The notes below the pieces were generated by a model. That model worked only from the letters and a program-made list of their open reading frames with translations. It searched no databases and was not told where the DNA came from. The translations under genes and the position numbers were made by a program. Shown here piece by piece: positions 15,344 through 24,308 of a stretch of 64,000 nucleotides of DNA. The stretch is from NCBI RefSeq assembly GCF_000685015.1, contig NZ_BAYA01000015.1:124001-188000 (forward strand), given 5' to 3'. Origin of the DNA: Paraburkholderia bannensis NBRC 103871 (GTDB taxonomy: Bacteria; Pseudomonadota; Gammaproteobacteria; Burkholderiales; Burkholderiaceae). The number at the start of each line of letters is the position of its first letter. The first letter of the stretch is position 1.

Positions 15344-16351
15344 TCAGTTGGCCGACCCGCCCAGCGGATAGCCCTTGCCCGCCAGCCGACGCGCGATGCG
15401 CACGAACGCGAGCCACTGCTGGGCCATCAGGCCCTCGCCGTAGTTCACGCCGCGGCCTTGCGGCGCGGGCAGTTGATCGCGGATGCCGGTCGGCTCGTGC
15501 GCCTTGTTCCACGAGGCCGTGCGGAACATCACGTCCCAGAACGAAAACAGCACGCCGAAGTTGCAGCCGTAGCGTGTGCCTTCGTGGCCGTAGCCAATCG
15601 CATGGTGGCGGCGATGGAACGCCGGGCTCACCAGGAGGCGCTCCAGCACGAAGCCATAGTCGAGCCGCGCATTGACGTGCTGCACCGCCTGCAGGAAGTT
15701 GCTCACCGCGATCAGCACGACGAACTGCGCCGGCGGCACACCGATGAGCAGCGAAATCGCCGCGAAAAACGCCGCCTGGATGACGTCGTCCAGGAAGTGA
15801 TTGCGGTCGTCGCACCACAGCGACATCTGCTGCTGGCTGTGATGCACCGCGTGCAGCTCCCACCACACGCCAAAGCGATGCTGCCAGCGGTGATACCAGT
15901 AACCCGCGAAATCGAGCACGATCAGATAGATCGCGAACGACACGTACGGCCTGTCCGTCACGCCGGGCCACAGACTGTCGACGTCGATATTCGGAATATT
16001 GTGAATAGCCATCAGGCTCTGCCAGTGATTGAACAGCGGCGTGAGCACGAAGAAAAACGCGATATTCAGAATGCCGAGCTTGGCGATCCACGTGTACCAG
16101 ACGTCCGCGCGAACCACCTTGCGGTCGCTCCACGCCTCCAGCGGGCGCAGCGCTTCGAGCGGACGCAGCAGCACGTACGTCAGCAGGATTTCGAGCACGC
16201 CGACGATCACCCAGTAGAGCGCGTCGTAGGTGTCCTCGTCGTAGCCCATCAGACCGACCTTGTAGAAGATCGGCTGCACCACGTCCACGTAGACGAGGGT
16301 CTGCAGCCACGAAACAAGGTTGTCGGCCTGCGAAAGCAGCGTATCAAGCAT
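15344..16351 (-). CDS. Sterol desaturase / fatty acid hydroxylase family membrane protein
   Basis: A 335-residue integral membrane di-iron protein. The eight-histidine signature is present: HRWQH (about 172), HAVHH (about 186), and HRRHH (about 266), with further His at NKAHE. Membrane helices are visible at about 45-65, 95-115, 140-160 and 205-230. Such enzymes hydroxylate or desaturate lipids using O2; the substrate is unknown. GGGAG lies six bases before ATG. It is encoded 15 nt behind a secreted beta-propeller gene, so the two are co-transcribed. Confidence 0.85.
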   Translation of the reverse strand: MLDTLLSQADNLVSWLQTLVYVDVVQPIFYKVGLMGYDEDTYDALYWVIVGVLEILLTYVLLRPLEALRPLEAWSDRKVVRADVWYTWIAKLGILNIAFFFVLTPLFNHWQSLMAIHNIPNIDVDSLWPGVTDRPYVSFAIYLIVLDFAGYWYHRWQHRFGVWWELHAVHHSQQQMSLWCDDRNHFLDDVIQAAFFAAISLLIGVPPAQFVVLIAVSNFLQAVQHVNARLDYGFVLERLLVSPAFHRRHHAIGYGHEGTRYGCNFGVLFSFWDVMFRTASWNKAHEPTGIRDQLPAPQGRGVNYGEGLMAQQWLAFVRIARRLAGKGYPLGGSAN

Positions 16352-16366
16352 CGAAACTCCCGGTCG

Positions 16367-17401
16367 TCAGTCCGGATTCGGCGCCACCACCGGCGCGCGG
16401 TTCGCGAAGTAGATGCCGTGCGGCGAGCGGCCCACGGCAATCGTGTCGATCAGCTGGCGCGTCGTGAGATCGATGATGCCCACGTGGCGCGCGAAGCGGA
16501 ACGTAACCCACAGATAGCGTTTGTCGGCGGAAAGTTCCATGTCGTCGGGGCCGGGGCGCAGGCCCGTGATGTCGCCGACCTTGGTGAGCGTCGTGTAATC
16601 GAGAATGCTGATGGTGCTTTCGACGCGATTCGACACGACCACATGCTTGCCGTCGTCGAGATTGCGGAAGTTGTGCGCGCCGCGCCCAGTCTGGATCTTC
16701 TTCACGAGCGTATGGGTGTGCGGATCCACCACGGCCACGTCGTCCTCGCCCGTCATGCCGACCAGCAGGTACTTGTCGCCGGGCGTCATCCACAGGCCCG
16801 CGGGCGTGTTGCCGATGTGCAGCTTCCAGAGCACGGTCTGCGAGGCCAGGTCGATGGCCGCGACTTCGCCGGTGTCCTGCAGCGTCACGAACGCAATCTT
16901 GCTGTCCGACGAGAACGTGATGTGGCTGGGTGTCTTCGCCAACGGAATGCGCTTCGCGATCGTCACGTCATGGCCGTTGTAGCTATAGACATCGACGCGG
17001 TCGAGGCGCAGGCCCGCCGTCACGAACCACTTGTGGTCGGGCGAGAAGCCAAGCTGATAAGGGTCTTCGATGCCTTCGACGCGGCGCTGCACCTTGCCCG
17101 TGTGCGGATCGAGGAACATCAGGTCGTTCGAGACCGAATCGGCGACGATCAGCGACTGGCCGTCGGGCGTGATCATCAGGTGATGCGGTTCCTTGCCGGT
17201 GGGCTCGGTGCCGACGACGCTGCGGCTCGCTTCGTCGATCAGCGAGAGCTGCGCCTCGCCGGAGTCGAGCACAATGACCTTGTCGTTGGCCGCAGTGTCC
17301 GCATGAGCGAGCGCGCTGCACACAAAACCGCCGAGGAGCAGCGCCGCTGCAAGGCCGCGTCTCGGGTTCCGGGTAAAGCTGAATGTCGGGAATTCTGGCA
17401 T
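16367..17401 (-). CDS. Secreted YVTN/YncE-like beta-propeller protein
   Basis: With ATG 17401 the protein has 344 residues and a good Sec signal peptide (RRGLAAALLLGGFVCSALAHA, cleavage likely after AHA, about residue 33). Longer in-frame starts would bury the signal. The mature part contains six to seven repeats of the pattern VxVxDxxTxxxxxxIxxGxxPxGxxxxPDGxxL (e.g. KVIVLDSGEAQLSLID, MITPDGQSLIVADS, GNTPAGLWMTPGDKYLLVG, AVGRSPHGIYFA), typical of YVTN-family propellers. Role unknown: such proteins bind ligands or act with redox enzymes in the periplasm. It is the first gene of an operon with a membrane fatty-acid hydroxylase. Confidence 0.8.
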   Translation of the reverse strand: MPEFPTFSFTRNPRRGLAAALLLGGFVCSALAHADTAANDKVIVLDSGEAQLSLIDEASRSVVGTEPTGKEPHHLMITPDGQSLIVADSVSNDLMFLDPHTGKVQRRVEGIEDPYQLGFSPDHKWFVTAGLRLDRVDVYSYNGHDVTIAKRIPLAKTPSHITFSSDSKIAFVTLQDTGEVAAIDLASQTVLWKLHIGNTPAGLWMTPGDKYLLVGMTGEDDVAVVDPHTHTLVKKIQTGRGAHNFRNLDDGKHVVVSNRVESTISILDYTTLTKVGDITGLRPGPDDMELSADKRYLWVTFRFARHVGIIDLTTRQLIDTIAVGRSPHGIYFANRAPVVAPNPD

Positions 17402-17703
17402 TTCGTAGGAGCAAGAGAACCGGTGCGAAACCGGAGTGAGCGCGTGCAGGGCCGGTTTGTGCTGAGATAGAGACTGGTGCGCCGCAACGCGGGCGAAAGC
17501 CAGACGAAACCCCGCTGAAACCGGGCAGCGAAGCGGACTGTAAAGCGATCCGCAGATTGCACGCGCGGAACGCCTCGTTAACGCGCGAGGGTCGTATTCC
17601 GATGACGCGGCGAGGCGTTTTCCTACAGGGTTTTGTGTGCGCCCGATTGGCGCAGCGCGTTTAGACCCTCTCAATCCAGCCGCTTCATTTCGGCGAGGCG
17701 TTC
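17402..17703. other. Divergent promoter region
   Basis: About 300 bases between the beta-propeller gene (minus) and the Nramp gene (plus). It must carry both promoters. I looked for a manganese (yybP-ykoY) riboswitch-like sequence upstream of the Nramp gene and did not find one, and no clear MntR palindrome is seen. Confidence 0.4.
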
Positions 17704-19044
17704 ATGCAACATCGCACCCGTCAGGACGACCCAGGCGACGACAGCCTGCATGACGTGCCCGACGGCCTGTCCGCCAGCACGGCGCGCAAGGTGCGCGAAG
17801 CGCTCGAAGGGCGCCGGCGTGGCGCAGCGCTGCTCCTGCCGCTCGCGGGGCCTGCCGTGATCGTCTCGGTCGCGTACATGGATCCCGGCAATTTCGCGAC
17901 CAATATCCAGGCGGGCGCGCGCTACGGCTATGCGCTGCTGTGGGTCGTGGTGCTCGCCAATCTCGTCGCGATGCTGTTCCAGGCGCTTTCCGCGAAGCTC
18001 GGCATCGTCACCGGGCGCAATCTCGCCGAGCTTTGCCGCGAGCACCTGCCCGCCCCGCTCGTCTGGCTCATGTGGATCGTCAGCGAAATCGCGGCGATGG
18101 CCACCGATCTGGCCGAATTTCTCGGCGGCGCAATCGGGCTCGCGCTGTTGCTGCACGTGCCGCTGCTCGCGGGCATGGCGATGACCGCGCTCGTCACCTA
18201 CGGTTTGCTGATGTTCGAACGCGCCGGTTTCCGGCCGCTGGAACTCGTGATTGGCGGGCTCGTCGGCGTGATCGGGTTGTGCTATCTGCTGGAGCTTTTC
18301 ATCACGCCGGTTGCGTGGAGCGAAGTCGCACGCAGCCTGGCCGCGCCGCGCCTGCCCGATGCGCAGGCCGTGACGATTGCCGCGGGCATCGTCGGCGCGA
18401 CCGTCATGCCGCATGCGCTCTTTCTGCATTCGGGCCTCACGCAGGCGCGCGTGCGACCGCGCGCCGACACCGAGCGCACGCGCCTGCTGCGCTTTTCCAA
18501 CATCGAGGTGATCGTCGCCCTGTCGCTGGCCGGGCTCATCAACATGGCGATGGTGATGATGGCGTCGGCGTCCTTCCATCTGGGCCACGCCGATGTCGCC
18601 GAAATCGAGACCGCCTGGCACGCGCTCGCGCCGCTATTCGGCGTCGCCGCGGCGGCGATCTTCCTGGTGTCGCTGATTGCGTCGGGGATGTCGAGTTCGG
18701 TGGTCGGCACGCTCGCGGGCCAGATGATCATGCAGGGCTTCGTGGGCTTCCAGATTCCGCTGTGGCTGCGTCGCCTCGTGACGATGGCGCCGAGCTTCGC
18801 GGTAGTGGGCCTGGGCGTGAACGCCACGCAGGCGCTGGTTGCCAGCCAGGTCGTGTTGAGTCTTGCGCTGCCGTTCCCGATGGCTGCGCTCGTCTGGTTC
18901 ACCTGCCGCCGCGACATCATGGGACGCTATCGCAATCGCGCGGCGCTGGCCGCGCTCGCGGTCGTGGGCGCCGTGGCTGTACTCGCGCTCAATGCGTTGC
19001 TGATTGCGCAAAGCTTAGGCGTAAGCGTCCCTGGTCTCCGTTAA
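17704..19044 (+). CDS. mntH: Nramp-family divalent metal (Mn2+/Fe2+) transporter
   Basis: A 446-residue inner-membrane proton-coupled metal importer. Helix 1 carries the metal-binding DPGNFATN motif (about residues 60-67) and helix 6 the MPHALFLHS motif (about 238-246), both diagnostic of Nramp/MntH. Eleven helices are expected. An N-terminal cytoplasmic extension of about 35 residues precedes the first helix. GGCGAGG lies just before ATG 17704. Regulation by Mn or Fe repressors is likely in the family but no operator is evident here. Confidence 0.92.
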   Translation: MQHRTRQDDPGDDSLHDVPDGLSASTARKVREALEGRRRGAALLLPLAGPAVIVSVAYMDPGNFATNIQAGARYGYALLWVVVLANLVAMLFQALSAKLGIVTGRNLAELCREHLPAPLVWLMWIVSEIAAMATDLAEFLGGAIGLALLLHVPLLAGMAMTALVTYGLLMFERAGFRPLELVIGGLVGVIGLCYLLELFITPVAWSEVARSLAAPRLPDAQAVTIAAGIVGATVMPHALFLHSGLTQARVRPRADTERTRLLRFSNIEVIVALSLAGLINMAMVMMASASFHLGHADVAEIETAWHALAPLFGVAAAAIFLVSLIASGMSSSVVGTLAGQMIMQGFVGFQIPLWLRRLVTMAPSFAVVGLGVNATQALVASQVVLSLALPFPMAALVWFTCRRDIMGRYRNRAALAALAVVGAVAVLALNALLIAQSLGVSVPGLR

Positions 19045-19296
19045 AAAACGAGGCCAGCGCGAAGCGTGCAGCGCAACATGCGTTATTCGAGCGATTCGCG
19101 CAATTCACGCGCGCGGCCTGCTCGAACCGTTCAATAGCCCGCCGCGCAATGGTGACTTCGTCCGCCATGCGTGCAAACTTGCGCGAAACGATGCAACATT
19201 AGCCTCTTTCACCGCGCCCGCCCTTGCGGCGAGCGCAAACTTCGCAACTCTGCGCCACAAATCGCCACACCAGCGCCACAACCCGAGCGACCTGCC

Positions 19297-20772
<1,476 letters not shown>

Positions 20773-20823
20773 TTCAGAGGCGCAAACGGATGATCGAACG
20801 ATCGTCCGTCCTGCTGAATATCG

Positions 20824-20852
20824 AAACGCCGCGTTTATCGCGGCGTTTTTTT
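20824..20852 (+). terminator. Rho-independent terminator of zwf
   Basis: AAACGCCGCG (20824-20833), loop TTTAT, CGCGGCGTTT (20839-20848) and a T-run. It overlaps the stop codon of the small minus-strand gene that ends at 20851. Confidence 0.8.
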
Positions 20853-21015
20853 ATTCGCGCCCGGGCGTGCTCTCGCGATGATCGGGACGGAACAGATCGA
20901 GCCCCGCGAACACCACGACGCCGCTTAGCGCCATCATCGGCACCGAATGGCGACCCAGAAATAGAATGGCGGCTGCGAGCCACGTCGATACAAAAAAAGC
21001 AATCATGCGGCGCAT
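20851..21015 (-). CDS. Small membrane protein of 54 residues
   Basis: A short gene on the minus strand encoding MRRMIAFFVSTWLAAAILF, then GRHSVPMMALSGVVVFAG and LDLFRPDHRESTPGRE, stop at 20851-20853. GGAG occurs eight bases upstream of ATG 21015. Two hydrophobic segments (about 5-20 and 25-42) with a positive N-terminus indicate a small inner-membrane protein. The composition is normal for the genome. It lies 70 nt downstream of the MarR gene on the same strand and could be co-transcribed with it. No function is known to me. Confidence 0.6.
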   Translation of the reverse strand: MRRMIAFFVSTWLAAAILFLGRHSVPMMALSGVVVFAGLDLFRPDHRESTPGRE

Positions 21016-21084
21016 GATGAAAAACTCCAGTACTGAAAATGCGCGCTCTCGACGCTGTTGTTGCTGTTTAAACGATTGAAACCT

Positions 21085-21501
21085 TCAGCCCAGCGTCGCA
21101 CGCGCCGTGCGCAGACGGCTCACGGTATCCACGAAAGCCTCGCCGCCCAGCGTGCGCTTGATGCGGCCCGTGACCTGCGCGCTGGCGTGATTGAGCGCAT
21201 CGCGAATCGCCACGGCTTGCGGCGTGGGCACGATCGCCACTTCACGCTGGTCGCCTTCGGTGCGCTGCCGTTCCAGGTAGCCGCGCGACTCCAGGCCATC
21301 TAGCACGCGCGTGGCCGTGGGCCGCGCGATGGACAGCAGATCGGCCAGCTCGCGTTGCAGCGAGCCCGGCCGCTCCAGCACCGCGCGCAGCATGAAGCCT
21401 TGCGGCGGCGTGAGATCGAAGGGTTCGAACGCTTCCGACCACTCGCGTTCCAGGCGACGCGCAAGCGCCGAGGTGTTGAAGTAGAGACACTGATCGAACA
21501 T
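21085..21501 (-). CDS. MarR-family transcriptional regulator
   Basis: A 138-residue protein with the MarR fold: N-terminal dimerisation helix (FDQCLYFNTSALARRL), winged helix LTPPQGFMLRAVLERPGSLQ, recognition region SIARPTATRVLDGLESRGYL and wing RTEGDQREVAIVPT. A cysteine near the N-terminus (DQCLYFN) is placed as in redox-sensing OhrR-like members, but I do not claim redox control. A 14-bp palindrome in front of the start suggests autoregulation. The divergent neighbour is the zinc alcohol dehydrogenase, a candidate target. Confidence 0.85.
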   Translation of the reverse strand: MFDQCLYFNTSALARRLEREWSEAFEPFDLTPPQGFMLRAVLERPGSLQRELADLLSIARPTATRVLDGLESRGYLERQRTEGDQREVAIVPTPQAVAIRDALNHASAQVTGRIKRTLGGEAFVDTVSRLRTARATLG

Positions 21502-21509
21502 GGCGACAG

Positions 21510-21523
21510 GATAACCGGTTATC
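21510..21523. promoter_or_regulatory. Palindromic operator candidate for the MarR regulator
   Basis: The perfect 14-bp palindrome GATAACCGGTTATC lies 9 nt upstream of the MarR start codon, in the position expected for an autoregulatory MarR site. The match of size and position is seen; binding is inferred. Confidence 0.55.
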
Positions 21524-21708
21524 GTTAGCTATGCAACGAATTCGACACTATTGAGTCCTGATTACAGGCACTTTTCGAATTCATTCGATAGGACTTCAGA
21601 ATACGAGTTCAATGATTGTGGGTTCGTTGCGCGTGCCCCCAATTCATGAGGATTGGGGGACATGTGAATGGCCATAGTACGCGACCCGCATTTTTCGTGA
21701 ATGCTCGG

Positions 21709-21790
21709 TGACCATGCGGTGAACCTGAGGTGACCTCGCAGTGACCCCGCCATGACCTCGACATGACCTCGACATGACCTCGACATGACA
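21709..21790. repeat. Eight TGACC-type repeats with an exact 11-bp period
   Basis: TGAC(C) starts at 21709, 21720, 21731, 21742, 21753, 21764, 21775 and 21786; the second copy is TGAACC and the last TGACAG. The central copies share the full 11-mer CATGACCTCGA (21751-21783). The array lies 125 bp upstream of the alcohol dehydrogenase gene, with one copy per helical turn. It could be a cooperative protein-binding array or a minisatellite. Confidence 0.8.
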
Positions 21791-21916
21791 GGACATGCGC
21801 TCCGGTTATGCCCCCATGAAAAACGAACGATCGGACGATTTTTTGGCGCAACCGCGTTATGATGCGAAGGAAACGACCTCGCCAGCCTGCTCGACACAAC
21901 ACTCACGGAGACAAAG

Positions 21917-22975
21917 ATGCAGATGCGTTGCTATTGCGTGACCCATCACGGCCAGCCTCTCGAACTCGTCCAGCGCGACACGCCACAGCCGCAGGGCACC
22001 GAGGTGCTGGTGCGCGTGCAGGCCGCCGGACTGTGCCATTCCGACCTGCATATCTGGGAGGGCTACTACGATCTGGGCGGCGGCAAGAAGCTCTCGCTGG
22101 CCGATCGCGGCATCAAGCTGCCGCTCACGCTGAGCCATGAAATCTGCGGCGAAGTGGTCGCAGCGGGGCCGCAAGCCGGCGACGTGAAGACGGGCACGGT
22201 GGCCGTCGTGCATCCGTGGATTGGCTGCGGCCAGTGCGCGGCGTGCCAGCGCGGCGAAGAAAACATCTGCATGAAGCCGCAGTCGCTGGGCGTGATGCGC
22301 GACGGCGGCTTCGCCGATTACGTGATCGTGCCGCACCCGCGCTACCTGGTCGATCTTGGCGGCCTCGATCCCGTGAAGGCCGCGCCGCTTGCCTGCGCGG
22401 GCGTGACGACGTATTCGGCCGTGAAGAAGTTCGGCGAGCGCATCCATCAGGATCTGGTCGTCATCATCGGTGCGGGCGGCCTGGGGATGATGGCGATTGA
22501 AGTGCTCAAGGCGCTCGGCGCGAAAGGCGCGGTCGTGGTGGACGTCGATCCCGCCAAGCGCGAAGCGGCGCTCAAGGCCGGCGCGCTGGCCGCCATCGAT
22601 GCACGCGCAACGGATGCGGCCAGACAGATCGCCGAGGCCACCGGCGGCGGCGCGCGCGCGGTGCTCGATCTCGTCGGCGCGACGCCTACTGTGAAGCTCG
22701 CACTCGATGCGTGCGCGCGCGGCGGCCATGTGGTGGTGGTCGGCCTGATGGGCGGCGACATCACGCTCTCGCTGCCGATCATCCCGATGCGCCCGCTCAA
22801 GATCGAAGGCAGCTATGTGGGCACCCTGCCCGAGCTGCGCGAACTCGTCGCGCTGATGCGTGCGGGCAAAATGCAGCCGTCGGCGGTCACGCAGCGCCCG
22901 CTGGGCGAAGTGAACGAAGCGCTCGAAGCGCTGGCGCAAGGCAAGGTGATGGGACGGCAGGTGCTGGTGCCGTAA
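21917..22975 (+). CDS. Zinc-dependent alcohol dehydrogenase (MDR family)
   Basis: A 352-residue medium-chain dehydrogenase. Catalytic zinc ligands are in GLCHSDLH (C and H near 39-44) and LSHEICGEVV. The structural zinc lobe has four cysteines in IGCGQCAACQRGEENIC. The NAD-binding Rossmann motif is VVIIGAGGLGMMAIEV (about 180) with an acidic residue after the second strand (VVDVD), favouring NAD. GGAG precedes ATG. The substrate is uncertain; 6-hydroxyhexanoate- or aryl-alcohol-type enzymes look similar. Control by the array and the MarR regulator upstream is possible. Confidence 0.88.
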   Translation: MQMRCYCVTHHGQPLELVQRDTPQPQGTEVLVRVQAAGLCHSDLHIWEGYYDLGGGKKLSLADRGIKLPLTLSHEICGEVVAAGPQAGDVKTGTVAVVHPWIGCGQCAACQRGEENICMKPQSLGVMRDGGFADYVIVPHPRYLVDLGGLDPVKAAPLACAGVTTYSAVKKFGERIHQDLVVIIGAGGLGMMAIEVLKALGAKGAVVVDVDPAKREAALKAGALAAIDARATDAARQIAEATGGGARAVLDLVGATPTVKLALDACARGGHVVVVGLMGGDITLSLPIIPMRPLKIEGSYVGTLPELRELVALMRAGKMQPSAVTQRPLGEVNEALEALAQGKVMGRQVLVP

Positions 22976-22979
22976 CGAC

Positions 22980-23012
22980 AAAGGGCGTGCGCTCGCGGCG
23001 CCGCCCTTTTTT
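22980..23012 (+). terminator. Rho-independent terminator
   Basis: AAAGGGCG (22980-22987), a 14-base loop and CGCCCTTT (23002-23009) followed by TTT. It lies right after the alcohol dehydrogenase stop and before the convergent aldo/keto reductase. Confidence 0.7.
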
Positions 23013-23051
23013 CTTTCACGCAATTACTTCGGATTGCTACTCAACTGGCGA

Positions 23052-24047
23052 TCAACGCGCCGCATCGCCCATGCGATAGCCGAAGCTCGCTTCATCGAGT
23101 TTCGCCTTCAGCTCAGGATCGAGTTCGAGACCGGCGGCGGCAATCGACGCATCCAGCTGCTCGGGGCGGCTCGCGCCGATCAGCGCCGACGTCACCAGCG
23201 GATTCGCCAGCACCCACGCCACCGATGCCGTCGTGAGCGACTGCCCTGCCTGCTCCGCGATGCTGCGCAATTGCTCGACGCTCTCGAATTCGCGCTGGTG
23301 CCAGTAGCGATCCTGATACATCGACCCGGCCACGCCCACGCTCTGCGAGAAGCGGCCCTCGCCCGGCTTGCTGTCGTGGCGGTACTTGCCCGTGAGCAGG
23401 CCGCCCGCGAGCGGGTTATACGGGATCACGGCCAGCCCTTCCTCGCTTGCGAGCGGCAGCAACTCACGCTCGATCTGGCGAAACAGCAGGTTGTAGCGCG
23501 GCTGCACGCTGACAAAACGCGCCACGCGCAGCACATCGGCGCGGCCCAGGGCGCGTGCGAGCCGGTACGCCAGGAAATTTGACACGCCGATATAGCGCGC
23601 CTTGCCCGCACGCACGATCGTGTCGAGCGCCTCCAGCGTTTCGTCGAGCGGCGTGCTGGCGTCGTCCGAATGGAGCTGGTAGAGATCGACGTAATCGGTG
23701 CCCAGGCGCCGCAGCGAATTGTCGATGGCGTCGAGCAGATGCTTGCGCGACGCGCCCTGATCCCAGGGCGACGACCCGACCTTGCCCACGGCCTTGGTCG
23801 CCAGAATAAAGCGTTCGCGGCGGCCCTTGAGCCAGCGCCCGACGATTTCCTCGGTGCGGCCCGCATGGGTTTCGCCGCCGCCGAGCGGATAGACGTCGGC
23901 CGTATCGATGAAATTCACGCCAGCGTCGGCGGCCTTGTCGAGGATGAGGCGGGACACGTCTTCTTCGGTCTGCAGGCCGAAGGTCATGGTGCCAAGACAC
24001 AGACGCGAAACACTGAGGCCGGTCTGGCCGAATCGACGGTATTGCAT
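23052..24047 (-). CDS. Aldo/keto reductase
   Basis: A 331-residue (beta/alpha)8 NADPH-dependent oxidoreductase. Catalytic tetrad regions: Asp in FIDTADVYPLGGGE, Tyr in the same segment (DVY), Lys in ILATKAVGKV and His in LYQLHSDDAS. The cofactor end ALIGASRPEQLDASIAA is present. AAAGGAG lies six bases before ATG 24047. It resembles the Tas/YajO/GSP69 subgroup. The physiological substrate cannot be read from the sequence. Confidence 0.9.
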   Translation of the reverse strand: MQYRRFGQTGLSVSRLCLGTMTFGLQTEEDVSRLILDKAADAGVNFIDTADVYPLGGGETHAGRTEEIVGRWLKGRRERFILATKAVGKVGSSPWDQGASRKHLLDAIDNSLRRLGTDYVDLYQLHSDDASTPLDETLEALDTIVRAGKARYIGVSNFLAYRLARALGRADVLRVARFVSVQPRYNLLFRQIERELLPLASEEGLAVIPYNPLAGGLLTGKYRHDSKPGEGRFSQSVGVAGSMYQDRYWHQREFESVEQLRSIAEQAGQSLTTASVAWVLANPLVTSALIGASRPEQLDASIAAAGLELDPELKAKLDEASFGYRMGDAAR

Positions 24048-24308
24048 CCAATGCTCCTTTTTAACGGACGTTCATTGCGTCTGGCGCGCGCCGCGCAATG
24101 CTGCGAAGCATAACGCGACGCGCGCAAAGCAGCCGGACGCGGCCGCAACGCCTTACAGCGCCGAAAGGACATCCACCTCGTGCAAACCGTAACCGCACTG
24201 AAGGCTCCATTGCCGGAATAACCGCACACGGCCTGCTCTAATCGGCCCGTTGGCGTTGCCCGCCCTGCCTTAAGCTTCCTACCATCCCTTCTTTTATCCA
24301 GCCGCCCC

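Larger units (their letters stand above)
21502..21916. other. Intergenic region between MarR and alcohol dehydrogenase genes
   Basis: A 415-base divergent promoter region. It holds the MarR palindrome and the 11-bp-period repeat array. Frames on the minus strand across the array are judged non-coding because they merely translate the repeat. Confidence 0.5.

Noticed and set aside
15458..17470. 670-codon plus-strand frame across the hydroxylase and beta-propeller genes
   Set aside because: Antisense shadow of two well-supported genes; repeated RHR/AVR-type composition and no family.
17402..17703. Manganese riboswitch before mntH
   Set aside because: The conserved yybP-ykoY core sequences were not found by eye.
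21609..21906. Overlapping minus-strand frames of 97 and 114 codons through the 11-bp repeat
   Set aside because: They are translations of the repeat array in two frames, without a family or good start; an 11-bp unit keeps frames open by composition.
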